In this document: one piece after another, positions 10,612 to 23,609 of the stretch
How positions within the stretch are numbered: position 1 is the stretch's first letter
Layout of the letters: each line of letters begins with the position of its first letter
Source: Cordilura impudica
Lineage: Eukaryota > Arthropoda > Insecta > Diptera > Scathophagidae
Length of the DNA stretch: 64,000 nt
NCBI GenBank assembly: GCA_963682025.1
Contig: OY821520.1
Location: forward strand, 3,580,426 to 3,644,425
Direction of reading: 5' to 3'
Position numbers and translations under genes: made by a program
Notes under the pieces: model-generated
Seen by the model: only the letters and a program-made list of their open reading frames with translations
Told to the model about the DNA's origin: nothing
The model's database searches: none

Positions 10612-11528
10612 TATTTGTAAAAAAAAAATTTTTCTTATAATAATAATAATAACGAATAATTATATATTTTCCATTCATACACAAGGAGAACAATCTGAAC
10701 TTAATTAATATTTTTAAAAGTAGAATTTTATGCTAAATTTTTTAAGTATGGGTATTATGGATTTTTTCCACGTTCTCTAAAGGTCTGCTAAGTTAAAATT
10801 CGTGAGATTTTAGGCCCAAACATTTTTGGGCTGTATAAGAAATGGAGAAACTTGATCTGTATCGCATCGGACTATAATGTTATTACGTTATATGCATAGT
10901 GTAAAGTTCCAGCAAAAAGGTCCTATACGAAATGATCAGTGTCACCGAATGATTACTACCAATGCTATGGCAGTAGAGCGATTGTTGAGTGTGGAGGATA
11001 ACATGATGTTGGAATCTTATTACGAAATTTTGAATTCAAAACTTTTGCGTGCTTTCCGTACTTTGCTACTAACGTTTGATACTCGCCACCGCCTTGTCCG
11101 ACTTTGAATTTCACTACACATATATTATTGATATAAAATATTTTGCATTTTTTTGAGACCGACATCCGAAGATGTTATGATGTAGGTTATCATATAGTCG
11201 GTCGAAACCAGTTATTTATTATTATTATTTTTTTATTTTTATTAAAGTGCAAATTGTATGATTTCCTTAATGAAATATATTTTTATTTCGTACCTTTCTA
11301 GAACCCTTTAATACATCTTTCCTGAATCTAACTAGATTTATGCTAAGTTCACTCTACTTAGTTTATCCATTAGCCGTTAACAAAATGCTTTCATATGAAT
11401 ATTATTTTTGCCAATAAAATCTTTTATGTATTTGTTCAACATTTTCAATAAAATGTTGAAAACAGTTGTTAACGATGCCAATAAAACCTTTTATGCATAA
11501 GACGTTACACATTAAGGCGACATTTGCT
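10612..11528. other. No gene seen
   Basis: AT-rich. A short stretch at ~11180-11213 (ATCATATAGTCGGTCGAAACC) looks like a worn DINE 3' end. Nothing else is recognisable. Confidence 0.55.
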
Positions 11529-11832
11529 TAAGGTGCTATTACATGATGTGTTTTTTACATATGTACTGTCAAATTTTCCCACAACAAAAGTTGTACACAT
11601 CGTGTGATATATATGAAACCTTTTTTTAACAATAAATTTTTGTAAATTCACAAATTAAATCAGCTGTTTTTTACATTTAGAGGTTATGTCATACGGAAAT
11701 ACATATGCACGTGTGATAGCAAAAATTATGAATCGTATTTAAAAGACAATTTTGACAGACATGAGGAATTTCATATGGATAAAAAAAGTGACAGTACATA
11801 TGTAAAAAACACTTCGTGTAATAGAAACTTTA
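11529..11832. mobile_element. MITE with ~35-50 bp terminal inverted repeats
   Basis: Left arm CTATTACATGATGTG-TTTTTTACATATGTACTGTCA at ~11536 and right arm its reverse complement ending ~11824, with about two mismatches in 36. A weaker extension outward (CTTAAGGTG against CTAAAGTTT) suggests the true ends lie near TTAA/TTTA, which would fit a TTAA-type target, but this is not exact. No coding capacity. Confidence 0.7.
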
Positions 11833-12366
11833 GTGGTGTCGATACTAATTTTAGAGCTCATAGAATGAAATCATAATCATTCTTAACTTAAGTTTTTCGA
11901 AAAATAGTAACAAATTACCAAGTGTTGGTAACTGTGAGTGAAGAAATTAATATTTGCAGATTTCAGAAATAAGTCTCACCATAATATAGGTCTTTTCATT
12001 TATAAAGACATAAAAATCAGCAAAACATTCACTTTAACAACACTTAAATACACGTTTTATTCTACAACGGCTTGCAAGTTCCACAATGGAAATATTCATA
12101 CGAGTATTATGACGCTGGAAAAAAATTACTTTATGTGCGAGAAAAAAAAATCCATTAATTACCAATGAATGGCCAAAACGCACAACATATATTGAAGAGC
12201 AATATATTTTTTTTATAATTCTGAATAAAAGGTGCTTTACACTTAAATGCCCAACATGACTTGCAGCTTGGCATTTATGTCTAACCTGAAGTTTACTTTA
12301 AAATTCAATCAATAAACAAATACCCAAGAATGTTTGGGTAGTTTTTGCTCCCTTTCTTAAAACTTA

Positions 12367-13176
12367 AACAAGTAAGAAAATTGTAGTCGGTCTAGCCCGA
12401 CTACACGATACCATTTACGATCATTCATTTAGGGACCTTATCTCTTAGGCCCAACTAATTGGATATAGAAAATTAACATAAACCAAATTTGAGTGGCATT
12501 GTTATTAATTTTGTTGCCTTTCAATATGAAAAGTTCATAACGGATGCTAAATTTTGTACGGGCACTGGGTCGAAGCATGAACCGATCCTGTCTATATTTG
12601 GTCACTTATTTTTTGCAAAAACATATACAAACCAAATTTTAGAGAAATTTGTGCAATTTTTTGTTTTTTGATAGATTAAAATAAAGATCGGGAATACTCT
12701 TTATGTGGGGGGCTATGACTAAGAATTGCCCTATAGGGTTTATTTTAGGACTACATATTAACGGAAGTAATAAATACACACAAACCCAATTTGACCGAGA
12801 TTTTAGTTATAATTTGGATATTTTGGCAATTTAAGTCGTTCTTTCATTTGTATGTGGACTATGTCTGAACATGAAGCGATTTTCTCCAATTTCAACTGTG
12901 TTCATGCTATGGCTAATGGAAGCTTATGGACCAAATTTCGTTAAAATATATTCATATTTGCGACCTGTAGTTTGATTAAAATGTTTACTGGGACAAACAG
13001 ACGGATGGACGCACGGACGGACATCGCTAAATCGACTCAGAAAGTGGTTCTGAGAAAGTGGTTCTGAGTCGATCGGTATAATAAAAGATGAGTCTAGATC
13101 AAATATTTTTGGTAGTTGCTAACAGCAGCACAAAGTCATATTACCCAAACCACATAGTGGTATAGGGTATAAAAAT
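12367..13176 (-). mobile_element. DINE-like element, copy D
   Basis: Minus-orientation copy. It starts at AACAAGTAAGAAAATTGTAG, has the palindrome as GTCGGTCTAGCCCGAC, and ends ACCACATAGTGGTATAGGG-TATAAAAA. The GTCC tract is reduced (GGACGGACGCACGGACGGAC). Diverged relative to copies I-K, so probably an older insertion. Confidence 0.8.
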
Positions 13177-14120
13177 TTCTTTGCTACAGGAATTGTGCCA
13201 CTACAAAAGTTTTGCAAGATAAATGAAGGCTGACACAAATGTTGTAAGCACGAAAAAGCTGAATATATAAAACTTTAACTAATTTTTGTTAACCTCTTAT
13301 AAACTATACGTTTGCCTTTGGAAGGGTTGGAATATAATGTTCTTGTATACAATAAATCATTCATAAAAGCCATAAAGAATATAAATTTTGTAATTAAAAG
13401 ATTAATGACTGGTATAAAAATATATTTTAAAAATGTTCTTGGGTGTAATTTTTGTAGCCCACTAGCATTATAAATCATATGAAATACAAAAACATATTTT
13501 TCTTTTTTTATATTGATCAATAATAAAATTTTTCTATGTTCTTAAATTAATAAAAGTTAGCAAGATTCTAAGATGAAATTTTAAATTTAGCATTCAATAT
13601 AAAGAAACATGGTAAACAACTTTTCGATCATTTTTCACTTTTCACTTTTTTCACAACTGATTCCAATCTCACATTTGTAGCGGTTGATGTCTAAATTTTA
13701 ACTTTATAAGTTTATTTCAACAATTTCTGGCTGAATTTATGCACAAAGATTTAAATGTTTTATCAATATATTTATTGAAAATAGTTGCTAATATTTCCTA
13801 TACAGGTGTAATTATATTATAATATATTTGCAAGAAACCTTTGTGGGTTTCTTTCAGCTCCTTTTTTGCTGTGCATGCAAACATTGAATTCAAACAACAA
13901 AAAAAGCCAAGTCTCCAGCAACATAAAAAGCATCCAAAAATCTGGAAGTTGTGCAAACTTGGTTAATTTCCAATAAATTTAACGTAGGCTTGTCATACTA
14001 AGACATTCTGTTTTTTTTTCAACATATTAATTCTTTAATTTATTAATTTGTAATTCCCGCAACTAACTTTGATATTCCTAAATTTAATTTAGTTATGTGA
14101 AGATTTTAATTTTGGAATTA
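13177..14120. other. No gene seen
   Basis: AT-rich sequence without recognisable coding or repeat signal. It ends in TTA (14118-14120), the left target duplication of the next element. Confidence 0.55.
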
Positions 14121-14565
14121 CACTGTGGAACAAATTGAGTTTAGCAAAAAATAGGTCGGTTCTGAGAGTGAGGGATGAAAATAGAGGCTAAATTAGAAGA
14201 CCCGTATCTCGGCGTTTGTTCTTGTTAGTTCGAATTTTTTTTAAATCGACCTTCGAACTTTGCAGTCAAATGCCGATTTTCAGCATATGGTTTATATGGT
14301 TTTTTCGCTACAACTCGTCGACTAATTGATATTTTTTCAACCTGTAAAAGCCAATTATTGCTAGAGACCTGTGCAACAATTCAAATTTTTAAAAAAATTG
14401 ATTTAGAAAATTTTTGTGGTGCTTATGAAGCAAAATGTTGGAAAAATTATTTTTTTTTTAATGCTTTTTAAAAATATTTTCCACAAAACTAAGTCTTTTT
14501 TGCTTTCTGTTTGATCTATAATATGCTTCTCAGTTTCTTCAATAAATTTCATTTGAAAAGAAAAC
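14121..14565 (+). repeat. Left TIR of the 2.85-kb transposon
   Basis: 445 bp, inverted copy of 16529-16972. Mismatches are scattered singles and short poly-A/T length changes. Confidence 0.9.
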
Positions 14566-14759
14566 AATCATAATACAAAACTGGCGTTTTCCAGCTTAAT
14601 ATTAATTTACTTCTCATTTTTTATGTACCAATTTTGTTCAGTGTTGGTTTTGAAGAAACATTGAAAAAGAAATTATAAAAATATGGAAAAAAATATATTT
14701 TTGAAATGTTAGTTATGAAAAGTTTTAAGTAAAAAAATTAAATAAATTAAATTAATGAT

Positions 14760-16162
14760 TTGGCCAGTTGCCGTTTAGCAAACGGCTGTGGATCAACATC
14801 ACTGCTCTCTCAACGTCATCATCATCAGAAAGGTCGATAATTTCGTCCAACAGATATTCTGGAATTTTTGGCCAAAATCTTGACGACTCATTAGTATGTC
14901 GGGACCATTAACAACCCCTTCCTGAATTTTGGCGTTACTTAGTCTTGGGAAAATGTCTTTTAAGCGGTTGAAACTGCTGGTTTTTTGCGATACATTTCAA
15001 AAAATTTTTAGCAATGCCAAGTTTAATGTGGAGCAACAACGGCAACAAAATTTTCATTTCAGGAACAAGACTTTCGTGTAGCCTATTGTCTTTAGGCCAT
15101 TTCCGTCCAATGCGACTATTCCAGTTATGCTGTTTGTACTGGTTTCTTCCTTTAATACCTTCTCCGTATCGTGAATCCCAATAGCACAAAAAACACGGAT
15201 ATTTTGGACGGCCAGATGCTGTTAACCCTGTAATCAATGAAACTATTTTGAGGTCGCAGAATGTGTTTCAAATTATCAAAATTTTCACTAGTGTCAGTGC
15301 TATACGCAATCGGAACAGAAGGCATTCTATCTGTCTTGTGCAAAATCACAACTTTTAAGCTGATTAGTGAACTATCGATGAATAAACGCCAATCATCTTT
15401 TATAAGGTTAACCCTATCGTCTCCATAATCTTTTCAATATCGTTGCAATAAGCGAAATTTTTTGCATCATTCACATTGAAGAACTTTTCTAACTCTTTTT
15501 GGCGTTTTCGATATGCTCTTACTTTGGTACCTTTCTCAGTAAGTTATTTCCTTTCAAAAATGAAGCCATTAGTTCTGATTTTTTTTGAGTCAAACACAAA
15601 TTTGCAACAATTCCATCCAATTGGTTTTGTGTGACTAGGATTGGGTCCTTTGATGTTTCATAGGATGTACTTTCACCAGGGTCGTATTCTGAGAAGAAAT
15701 CCATGGATGTATCAGCGGCGGTTGTAGTACTGATATCTGTTTGAAGATCAATACTTCGGTATGTTGGTACTGGAACGAATTCTGAGTGCGGTAATGGTAA
15801 TTGGACACTTGGCACTGCTATATAAGTTTTATACTTTGCTTTCCTTCTGTTCAAAGTTTTATGGTTGTTGATACATCCATAGCAATTTTCTTCTTGATGC
15901 GGGCTGTTGCCTAACCACATCATTGGTATACCAAAGGCATAGCCTTCTTCTTTTCACTTTTCCATTGCATAAGACTTGAATAGCAATTAAAGCAAACTTT
16001 TTTTGGGGCATAGTTTACGTCACTGATAAACTCTTGCGAGAAATATTGGTTATAGGCTTCCAAAAAAAAAAAATCACTCACATTGCCACATGTTTCATCC
16101 CTTGCTATGAAACGTCCACAAACATTACAGAAATGGTCCATTTTACCTTTTGGTTCAGACAT
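14760..16162 (-). pseudogene. Transposon gene remnant: zinc-ribbon N-terminus and FLC/WDSR segment
   Basis: Starts at Met 16162 with a Cys-pair domain (CNVC at residues 12-15, CFNC at about 57-60), followed in another frame by CYGC...NNHK (15923 on), a low-complexity linker, an FFNV..CNDI segment near 15440, RMPSVPIAYS, and KYPCFLCYWDSR with LLLHIKLGIAKNFLK (15237-14935). The order matches the protein remnant at 8990-10048 and supplies its N-terminus. The C-terminal part (HSHL, DYCW) is missing, so the element has an internal deletion as well as frameshifts near 15920, 15500, 15350 and 14935. Probably the transposase or an accessory protein; function inferred only from its position between TIRs. 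Confidence 0.75.
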
Positions 16163-16528
16163 TTTTAATACAATATATATAATACAATGTTTTCTTTGTT
16201 ATTTTTATGAAACCGATGCACTTAACTTAAATCACTCACAAAATGAAATAAGTTCCAAAAAAATTAATAGCGAATTTTATCACGACCGAGCGAAAATTAA
16301 AAGACCTGATGTCTTCGGCTGAGTTTCGAGTCTTAACTGAATCTTCATTTTTGAGATTAGTTCGCTTGTACGATATAAAAAAAAATCGCTACCTGTGCGG
16401 TGGTTGAAAACAAAAAAGTTGTTTTACTAATTAATAATTCTTGGAACTTCCCTTTTTAATTACTTCTACCTAAATCGCTATTTATTTAATGGTTTTGGGA
16501 TTTTTAACGCAAATTATTGACTAAGACC

Positions 16529-16972
16529 ATTTTCTTTTCAAGCGAAATTTATTGAAGAAACTGAGAAGCATATTAAAGATCAAACAGAAAGCAAAAAAGA
16601 CTTAGTTTTGTGGAAAATATTTTCAAAAAGCATGAAAAAAAATATTTTTCCAACATTTTCCTTCATAAGCACCACAAAAATTTTCTAAATCAATTTTTTA
16701 AAAAATTTTGATTATTGCACAGGTCTCTAGCAATAATTTGGCTTTTACATATTGAAAAAGTATCAATTAGTCGACTAATTATAGCCAAAAAACCATATAA
16801 ACCATATGCTGAAAATCGACATTTGACTGCAAAGTTCGAAGGTCGATTAAAAAAAAAAATCGAACTAACATAAACAAACGCCGCGATACGGGTCTTCTAA
16901 TTTAGCCTCTATTTTCATCCCTCACTCTCAGAACCGACCTAACTTTTGCTAACCTCAATTTGTTCCACAGTG
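16529..16972 (-). repeat. Right TIR of the 2.85-kb transposon
   Basis: Inverted copy of 14121-14565. Ends CCACAGTG and is followed by TTA. Confidence 0.9.
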
Positions 16973-16975
16973 TTA

Positions 16976-17839
16976 TCGTAATAACTTTATTTACGAATCT
17001 TAGAAATTTTGAAACACGTCGAAAGAAGTTCATCCTTGGGTAGCAATGACTTTACTTCTTAGTTTGCTGAGTGTGACACATCTCGACAGCATTCCACCTA
17101 CAAACACTTAATTTAAATTTACACTTAGTCTATGCTCACGAACACATACACAACCTTAAAAATTTTACTGAACAAAAGAAAAACAAATAAAATTTTAACA
17201 AAGTTTTGGTCAAATTAACGTGTCATCATGATGAAAACGATCATACTTTTACATATAAAACCGTATGTGTATGAATGTTAGTGTGTATGTGTTTGTACGT
17301 GTTCATGTTTAATATAAAATGCTTGTGCCGTGTGGCTGCCAGCAAATACGAATAACATTAAATTTATATTAATGGTGATATGTATATATATATTAAGGAA
17401 CTTCAGCATACATTAAATAAATAAAAAATTACAAAATCTATGCTACACATAATGTATTTTTGCTTAAGCGATTTATACAATTTGTCGTCCTTTATTGCAA
17501 ATGAAAGCTTATGCAATTGTCTTTATGATTTAATTTTATTCACGTTTAGTTTTTAAATAAAATTCATAATTCTATTCCGACGTACAATAAGTAATATTAG
17601 AATTAATCGGTAATAACTTTTTCCATAACATTAGTTGTCTTATCAGAATTTATTTCAGAAGACTTAATTAAATGTTTATTAAAATGTCTTAAACTACGAA
17701 AGTATTGTGGATCAGATAATATTAGGAATGAATTTGAAAAAGTCTTCCAGTTTCTGAAATAAAATATTTAAAATAAGTGCATTATCAGCTCTTAGCTAAA
17801 ACTTTAGTATTTCCCTACATCTTGGCGTATTAAAAAAAA
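16976..17839. other. No gene seen
   Basis: Possible host intergenic or intronic DNA. Has a GTGTGTATGTGTTTGTACGTG stretch near 17280, otherwise featureless. Confidence 0.5.
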
Positions 17840-20800
17840 CACACGTAAGTCCGAGCACAGGGAAGATATGTAAACATCTAGTAACTAAAGACTTTTTGGC
17901 ACTTTTTTAAAATCAGACAGAAAGCGTCATCTATGTCTCACTTATAGCAATCGACTGCAGGGGCTCTGCTAATATAAAAAATTTTATTATTAATTATTAC
18001 TTCAACGGGTTAGTTTGTAATTTTTCGCTTTTAATTTTTCTTTTTTCATTTTTTATTTTTCATTTTTCATTTTTCGATTTTCGTTTTATATATATAATTT
18101 TTTTTCATTTTTGTTTTTAATTTTTAATTTTTTATTTTTCATTATTTATTTTTCATTTTTTATTTTTCATTTTTCATTTTCCATTTTTATTTTTAATTTT
18201 TAATTTTTAATTTTTAATTTTTAATTTTTAATTTTTAATTTTTAATTTTTAATTTTTAATTTTTAATTTTTAATTTTTAATTTTTAATTTTTAATTTTTA
18301 ATTTTTAATTTTTAATTTTTAATTTTTAATTTTTAATTTTTAATTTTTAATTTTTAATTTTTAATTTTTAATTTTTAATTTTTAATTTTTAATTTTTAAT
18401 TTTTAATTTTTAATTTTTAATTTTTAATTTTTAATTTTTAATTTTTAATTTTTAATTTTTAATTTTTAATTTTTAATTTTTAATTTTTAATTTTTAATTT
18501 TTAATTTTTAATTTTTAATTTTAAATTTTTAATTTTTAGTTTTTAATTTTTATTTTTAATTTTTAATTTTTAATTTTTAATTTTTAATTTTTAATTTTTA
18601 ATTTTTAGTTTTTAATTTTTAATTTTTAATTTTTAATTTTTAATTTTTAATTTTTAATTTTTTATTTTTAATTTTTAATTTTTAATTTTTAATTTTTAAT
18701 TTTTAATTTTTAATTTTTAATTTTTAATTTTTAATTTTTAATTTTTAATTTTTAATTTTTAATTTTTAATTTTTAATTTTTAATTTTTAATTTTTAATTT
18801 TTAATTTTTAATTTTTAATTTTTAATTTTTAATTTTTAATTTTTAATTTTTAATTTTTAATTTTTAATTTTTAATTTTTAATTTTTAATTTTTAATTTTT
18901 AATTTTTAATTTTTAATTTTTAATTTTTAATTTTTAATTTTTAATTTTTAATTTTTAACTTTTAATTTTTAATTTTTAATTTTTAATTTTTAATTTTTAA
19001 TTTTTAATATTTAATTTTTAATTTTTAATTTTTAATTTTTAATTTTTAATTTTTAATTTTTAATTTTTAATTTTTAATTTTTAATTTTTAATTTTTAATT
19101 TTTAATTTTTAATTTTTAATTTTTAATTTTTAATTTTTAATTTTTAATTTTTAATTTTTAATTTTTAATTTTTAATTTTTAATTTTTAATTTTTAATTTT
19201 TAATTTTTAATTTTTAATTTTTAATTTTTAATTTTTAATTTTTAATTTTTAATTTTTAATTTTTAATTTTTAATTTTTAATTTTTAATTTTTAATTTTTA
19301 ATTTTTAATTTTTAATTTTTAATTTTTAATTTTTAATTTTTAATTTTTAATTTTTAATTTTTAATTTTTAATTTTTAATTTTTAATTTTTAATTTTTAAT
19401 TTTTAATTTTTAATTTTTAATTTTTAATTTTTAATTTTTAATTTTTAATTTTTAATTTTTAATTTTTAATTTTTAATTTTTAATTTTTAATTTTTAATTT
19501 TTAATTTTTAATTTTTAATTTTTAATTTTTAATTTTTAATTTTTAATTTTTAATTTTTAATTTTTAATTTTTAATTTTTAATTTTTAATTTTTAATTTTT
19601 AATTTTTAATTTTTAATTTTTAATTTTTAATTTTTAATTTTTAATTTTTAATTTTTAATTTTTAATTTTTAATTTTTAATTTTTAATTTTTAATTTTTAA
19701 TTTTTAATTTTTTAATTTTTAATTTTTAATTTTTAATTTTTAATTTTAATTTTTAGTTTTTAATTTTTAATTTTTAATTTTTACTTTTTAATTTTTAATT
19801 TTTAATTTTTTAATTTTTAATTTTTAATTTTTAATTTTTAATTTTTAATTTTTAATTTTTAATTTTTAATTTTTAATTTTTAATTTTAAATTTTTAATTT
19901 TTAATTTTTAATTTTTTAATTTTTAATTTTTAATTTTTAATTTTTAATTTTTAATTTTTAATTTTTAATTTTTAATTTTTAATTTTTAATTTTTAATTTT
20001 TAATTTTTAATTTTTAATTTTTAATTTTTAATTTTTAATTTTTAATTTTTAATTTTTAATTTTTAATTTTTAATTTTTTAATTTTTAATTTTTAATTTTT
20101 AATTTTTAATTTTTAATTTTTAATTTTTAATTTTTAATTTTTAATTTTTAATTTTTAATTTTTAATTTTTAATTTTTAATTTTTAATTTTTAATTTTTAA
20201 TTTTTAATTTTTAATTTTTAATTTTTAATTTTTAATTTTTAATTTTTAATTTTTAATTTTTAATTTTTAATTTTTAATTTTTAATTTTTAATTTTTAATT
20301 TTTAATTTTTAATTTTTAATTTTTTAATTTTTAATTTTTAATTTTTAATTTTTAATTTTTAATTTTTAATTTTTAATTTTTAATTTTTAATTTTTAATTT
20401 TTAATTTTTAATTTTTAATTTTTAATTTTTAATTTTTAATTTTTAATTTTTAATTTTTAATTTTTAATTTTTAATTTTTAATTTTTAATTTTTTAATTTT
20501 TAATTTTTAATTTTTAATTTTTAATTTTTAATTTTTAATTTTTAATTTTTAATTTTTAATTTTTTAATTTTTAATTTTTAATTTTTAATTTTTAATTTTT
20601 AATTTTTAATTTTTAATTTTTAATTTTTAATTTTTAATTTTTAATTTTTAATTTTTAATTTTTAATTTTTAATTTTTAATTTTTAATTTTTAATTTTTAA
20701 TTTTAAATTTTTAATTTTTAATTTTTAATTTTTAATTTTTAATTTTTAATTTTTAATTTTTAATTTTTAATTTTTAATTTTTAATTTTTAATTTTTAATT

Positions 20801-21686
20801 TTTAATTTTTAATTTTTAATTTTTAATTTTTAATTTTTAATTTTTAATTTTTATTTTTTAATTTTTAATTTTTAATTTTTAATTTTTAATTTTTAATTTT
20901 TAATTTTTAATTTTTAATTTTTAATTTTTAATTTTTAATTTTTAATTTTTAATTTTTAATTTTTAATTTTTAATTTTTAATTTTTAATTTTTAATTTTTA
21001 ATTTTTAATTTTTAATTTTTAATTTTTAATTTTTAATTTTTAATTTTTAATTTTTAATTTTTAATTTTAATTTTTAATTTTTAATTTTTAATTTTTAATT
21101 TTTAATTTTTAATTTTTAATTTTTAATTTTTAATTTTTAATTTTTAATTTTTAATTTTTAATTTTTAATTTTTAATTTTTAATTTTTAATTTTTAATTTT
21201 TAATTTTTAATTTTTAATTTTTAATTTTTAATTTTTAATTTTTAATTTTTTAATTTTTAATTTTTAATTTTTAATTTTTAATTTTTAATTTTTAATTTTT
21301 AATTTTTAATTTTTAATTTTTAATTTTTAATTTTTAATTTTTAATTTTTAATTTTTAATTTTTAATTTTTAATTTTTAATTTTTAATTTTTAATTTTTAA
21401 TTTTTAATTTTTAATTTTTAATTTTTAATTTTTAATTTTTAATTTTTAATTTTTAATTTTTAATTTTTAATTTTTAATTTTTAATTTTTAATTTTTAATT
21501 TTTAATTTTTAATTTTTTAATTTTTAATTTTTAATTTTTAATTTTTTAATTTTTAATTTTTAATTTTTAATTTTTAATTTTTAATTTTTAATTTTTAATT
21601 TTTAATTTTTAATTTTTAATTTTTAATTTTTAATTTTTAATTTTTAGTTTTTAATTTTTAATTTTTAATTTTTAATTTTTAATTTT
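17840..21686 (-). mobile_element. A-rich element family copy with an expanded 7-mer array
   Basis: The left edge is the family end in reverse: ACGTAAGTCCGAGCACAGGG, GATATGTAAACATCTAGTAA, TAAAGACTTTTTGGCACTTT, then the conserved block with AGACAGAAAGCGTCATCTAT and GACTGCAGGGGCTCTGC (to ~18010). It then runs into CATTTTT/TTTTTAA 7-mers. The other end of the family (GCGCGTATAGATG) is absent at 21687. Only the arrangement and shared blocks with 31859, 43316 and 58230 support family membership; no protein is encoded. Confidence 0.75.
18186..21686. repeat. (TTTTTAA)n satellite-like array, about 3.5 kb
   Basis: About 500 tandem copies of the 7-mer TTTTTAA with very few substitutions. Most irregularities are one-base phase slips (TTTTTTAA or TTTTAA, e.g. 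near 18522, 19709, 19808, 20320, 20559, 21248). Its left edge grades into a mixture of CATTTTT and TTTTTAA units, the same 7-mer family [N]AAAAAT that fills the other A-rich copies. It is not the insect telomere repeat TTAGG. Confidence 0.97.
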
Positions 21687-23245
21687 TTTTTGCTGTTGGT
21701 TACCATAAGTACTATAGCAATTGCGATTACAATTGCAATTCTATTGAAATCAAAAATTGTTAAATACTTATTGTCACTTCAAATTAAACCCTTTGAATTG
21801 AAAGACGTGTTAACATATTGCAGTCAGTCAAAACGAATATTAAGTACTGTATATGAAAAAGAAATCTCTAAAAGAAAGTTAATGGAAAATATGACCATTA
21901 AAGAATAGGTCTGCTTTGAGAATTATTCTTTCAAACTTATAGGGTTAGCCATATCGGAATAGTTCTGTACTTCTGTTTAATTTATAGTTTTCTTCATATA
22001 GAGAAATGGAAGTCGTTAAATAAAATGTTAGCTAAGGCCAAGTGATATGGTATTAGAGTGTGATGTAGGGTATCATAAAAGCTCTTACCTTAAGATTTCA
22101 ACAAATGCTTATGAAGTGGTGTTTACGTTGCAATAACAATAGTTCTATGTATGAATTGAAAGTACACTGGTGATGAAAGTGACAAGTGATGCCAGATGTG
22201 GCGCTTTCTTTGCAAGAATTTTTGAAAATAGATATGGAATATTGATGACTGATTTTAAAACTTATTTAAAAAAAAAATTATTTGGAATGTCTTTATTTAA
22301 GGGCGAGTGTGTAAATATAATTGGCTTCAATGAAGTATTGAAATTTTTATGAATTCTTTATAAATGAAAACTTGATATTAATCGAGAGGTCACAACTTTG
22401 CTAATCCAAGCATAAAAACCACTTTATCGTATATGAGTATGTACAATGAACGAGTACATACATATTTATTTGTGGGTATTTTTGTATGTCTGTGTTTTTG
22501 TTCTTATTTGTATATATACACATTTCAGATGTCATTTGTTAAATGGTATTGTTATTAACAGACAAAAGCATTTTTTCTTTTTTATGTTTTCCTATTCAAG
22601 CAGTGTACATTCAATAAAATGCATTTCTTTCCTCTAACGCTTTTCCTTAAGTCTGTACCCGATTCAACTCACACAGCGAACCTTTTGAATTTAAATGCTT
22701 GTTATGGTTATGAGTTTGTAGTTTGTAGCTTGTAGCTGTTAGTGAGGATGTCTGAGTATGAGATACGAGTATGTATTGAACATGAATGTGACATAAGCAA
22801 TTTGTAAACATTTACTTGTTAAAATAATACCAGTGAGTGTGAATAAATATTCTTTTGTTTTTATTCTTCTTTAAACAATAATGATGGGGCGGTTTTAAAT
22901 TCCATTATCGCCATAAACACTTCTAACGAAGATAATAAAATTATGGTGCAGAACATTGCAAAAAAAAGAAAATAAGCAATAATGAAACCACTGCGTGAAG
23001 GTGTGTTTAATTTAATGTTAAATATAGAAAATAGAACAGTAAGTATATAACAAAAATATTGATTTTACTTTGAGTATATCATCATGTGTCTAGCTATTTA
23101 TTAATTTATTATTATTATTATTTTTTTTCCGAGAAAAGTCAAATTTGTACAAAAATTACTAGACAGTAAAATTGCAGAGCCTACCTCAATTTTATTTCTT
23201 ATACAATAAATAGTTAGTTAGCTTACAAAAATTAAAAAAAAAAAT
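21687..23245. other. No gene seen
   Basis: AT-rich. A short open frame (21690-21908, hydrophobic start then basic) begins right at the array edge, but I recognise nothing in it and would not call it a gene. Confidence 0.5.
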
Positions 23246-23609
23246 TTCTTGTGATCGATGATTTGTTCCACAGTTTTCTCCCGAATTTGACCAAACGTAT
23301 CTTATTTGAAAGGTATTACTTTTTAGCTGTCGACCAGACTTACATATATAATGTTGCTACTAACACATACATAAAATTTTACAATGTTAAGTGTGTGTTT
23401 ATTGAATTTGTTAATGTGTTTGCAAGGAAAATGAGTTTGTTTTCTTCATTCCCAATAATAATTGTGTTAAATTGAAAAATAATTTTAGACATAAACCCAT
23501 ATATGAAAAGTGTTGAATTGTGAATTGACTAAAATTGATTAGCATTTGAAATGAAAAAATAAAATTTGCTAGAATTTGCACTCGAATTTTGAGCGCAGGG
23601 AGCTGCTAG
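23246..23609 (+). mobile_element. Small non-autonomous Helitron, diverged copy
   Basis: Matches the Helitron family from CTTGTGATCGATGATTTGTT to GCACTCGAATTTTGAGCGC and the CTAG end at 23606-23609. It lacks the 5' TCTATAATATTAATA end, and the hairpin has one mismatch (CTCGAATTTTGAG). Carries extra sequence in the middle. An older member. Confidence 0.7.

Larger units (their letters stand above)
14121..16972 (-). mobile_element. 2.85-kb DNA transposon with 445-bp TIRs and TTA target duplication
   Basis: Termini are CACTGTGGAACAAATTGAG on the left and its near-exact reverse complement on the right. The two arms (14121-14565 and 16529-16972) stay alignable throughout. TTA flanks both ends (14118-14120 and 16973-16975). 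It encloses one minus-strand gene remnant. A CACTG start with a 3-bp duplication recalls CACTA-type elements, but TTA also fits the TWA rule of PIF/Harbinger, so the superfamily stays open. Homologous in gene content to the older element ending at 10611. Confidence 0.88.

Noticed and set aside
18186..21686. Telomeric or centromeric array
   Set aside because: The unit is TTTTTAA, not TTAGG, and it sits within an interspersed element family. A centromere role cannot be judged from sequence alone.
21690..21908. 72-residue frame with a hydrophobic N-terminus starting at the array edge
   Set aside because: No homology recognised, no splice or promoter context; likely a chance frame.
22040..22090. 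GATGTAGGGTATCATAAAAG as a DINE 3' end
   Set aside because: Only a short partial match without the palindrome.
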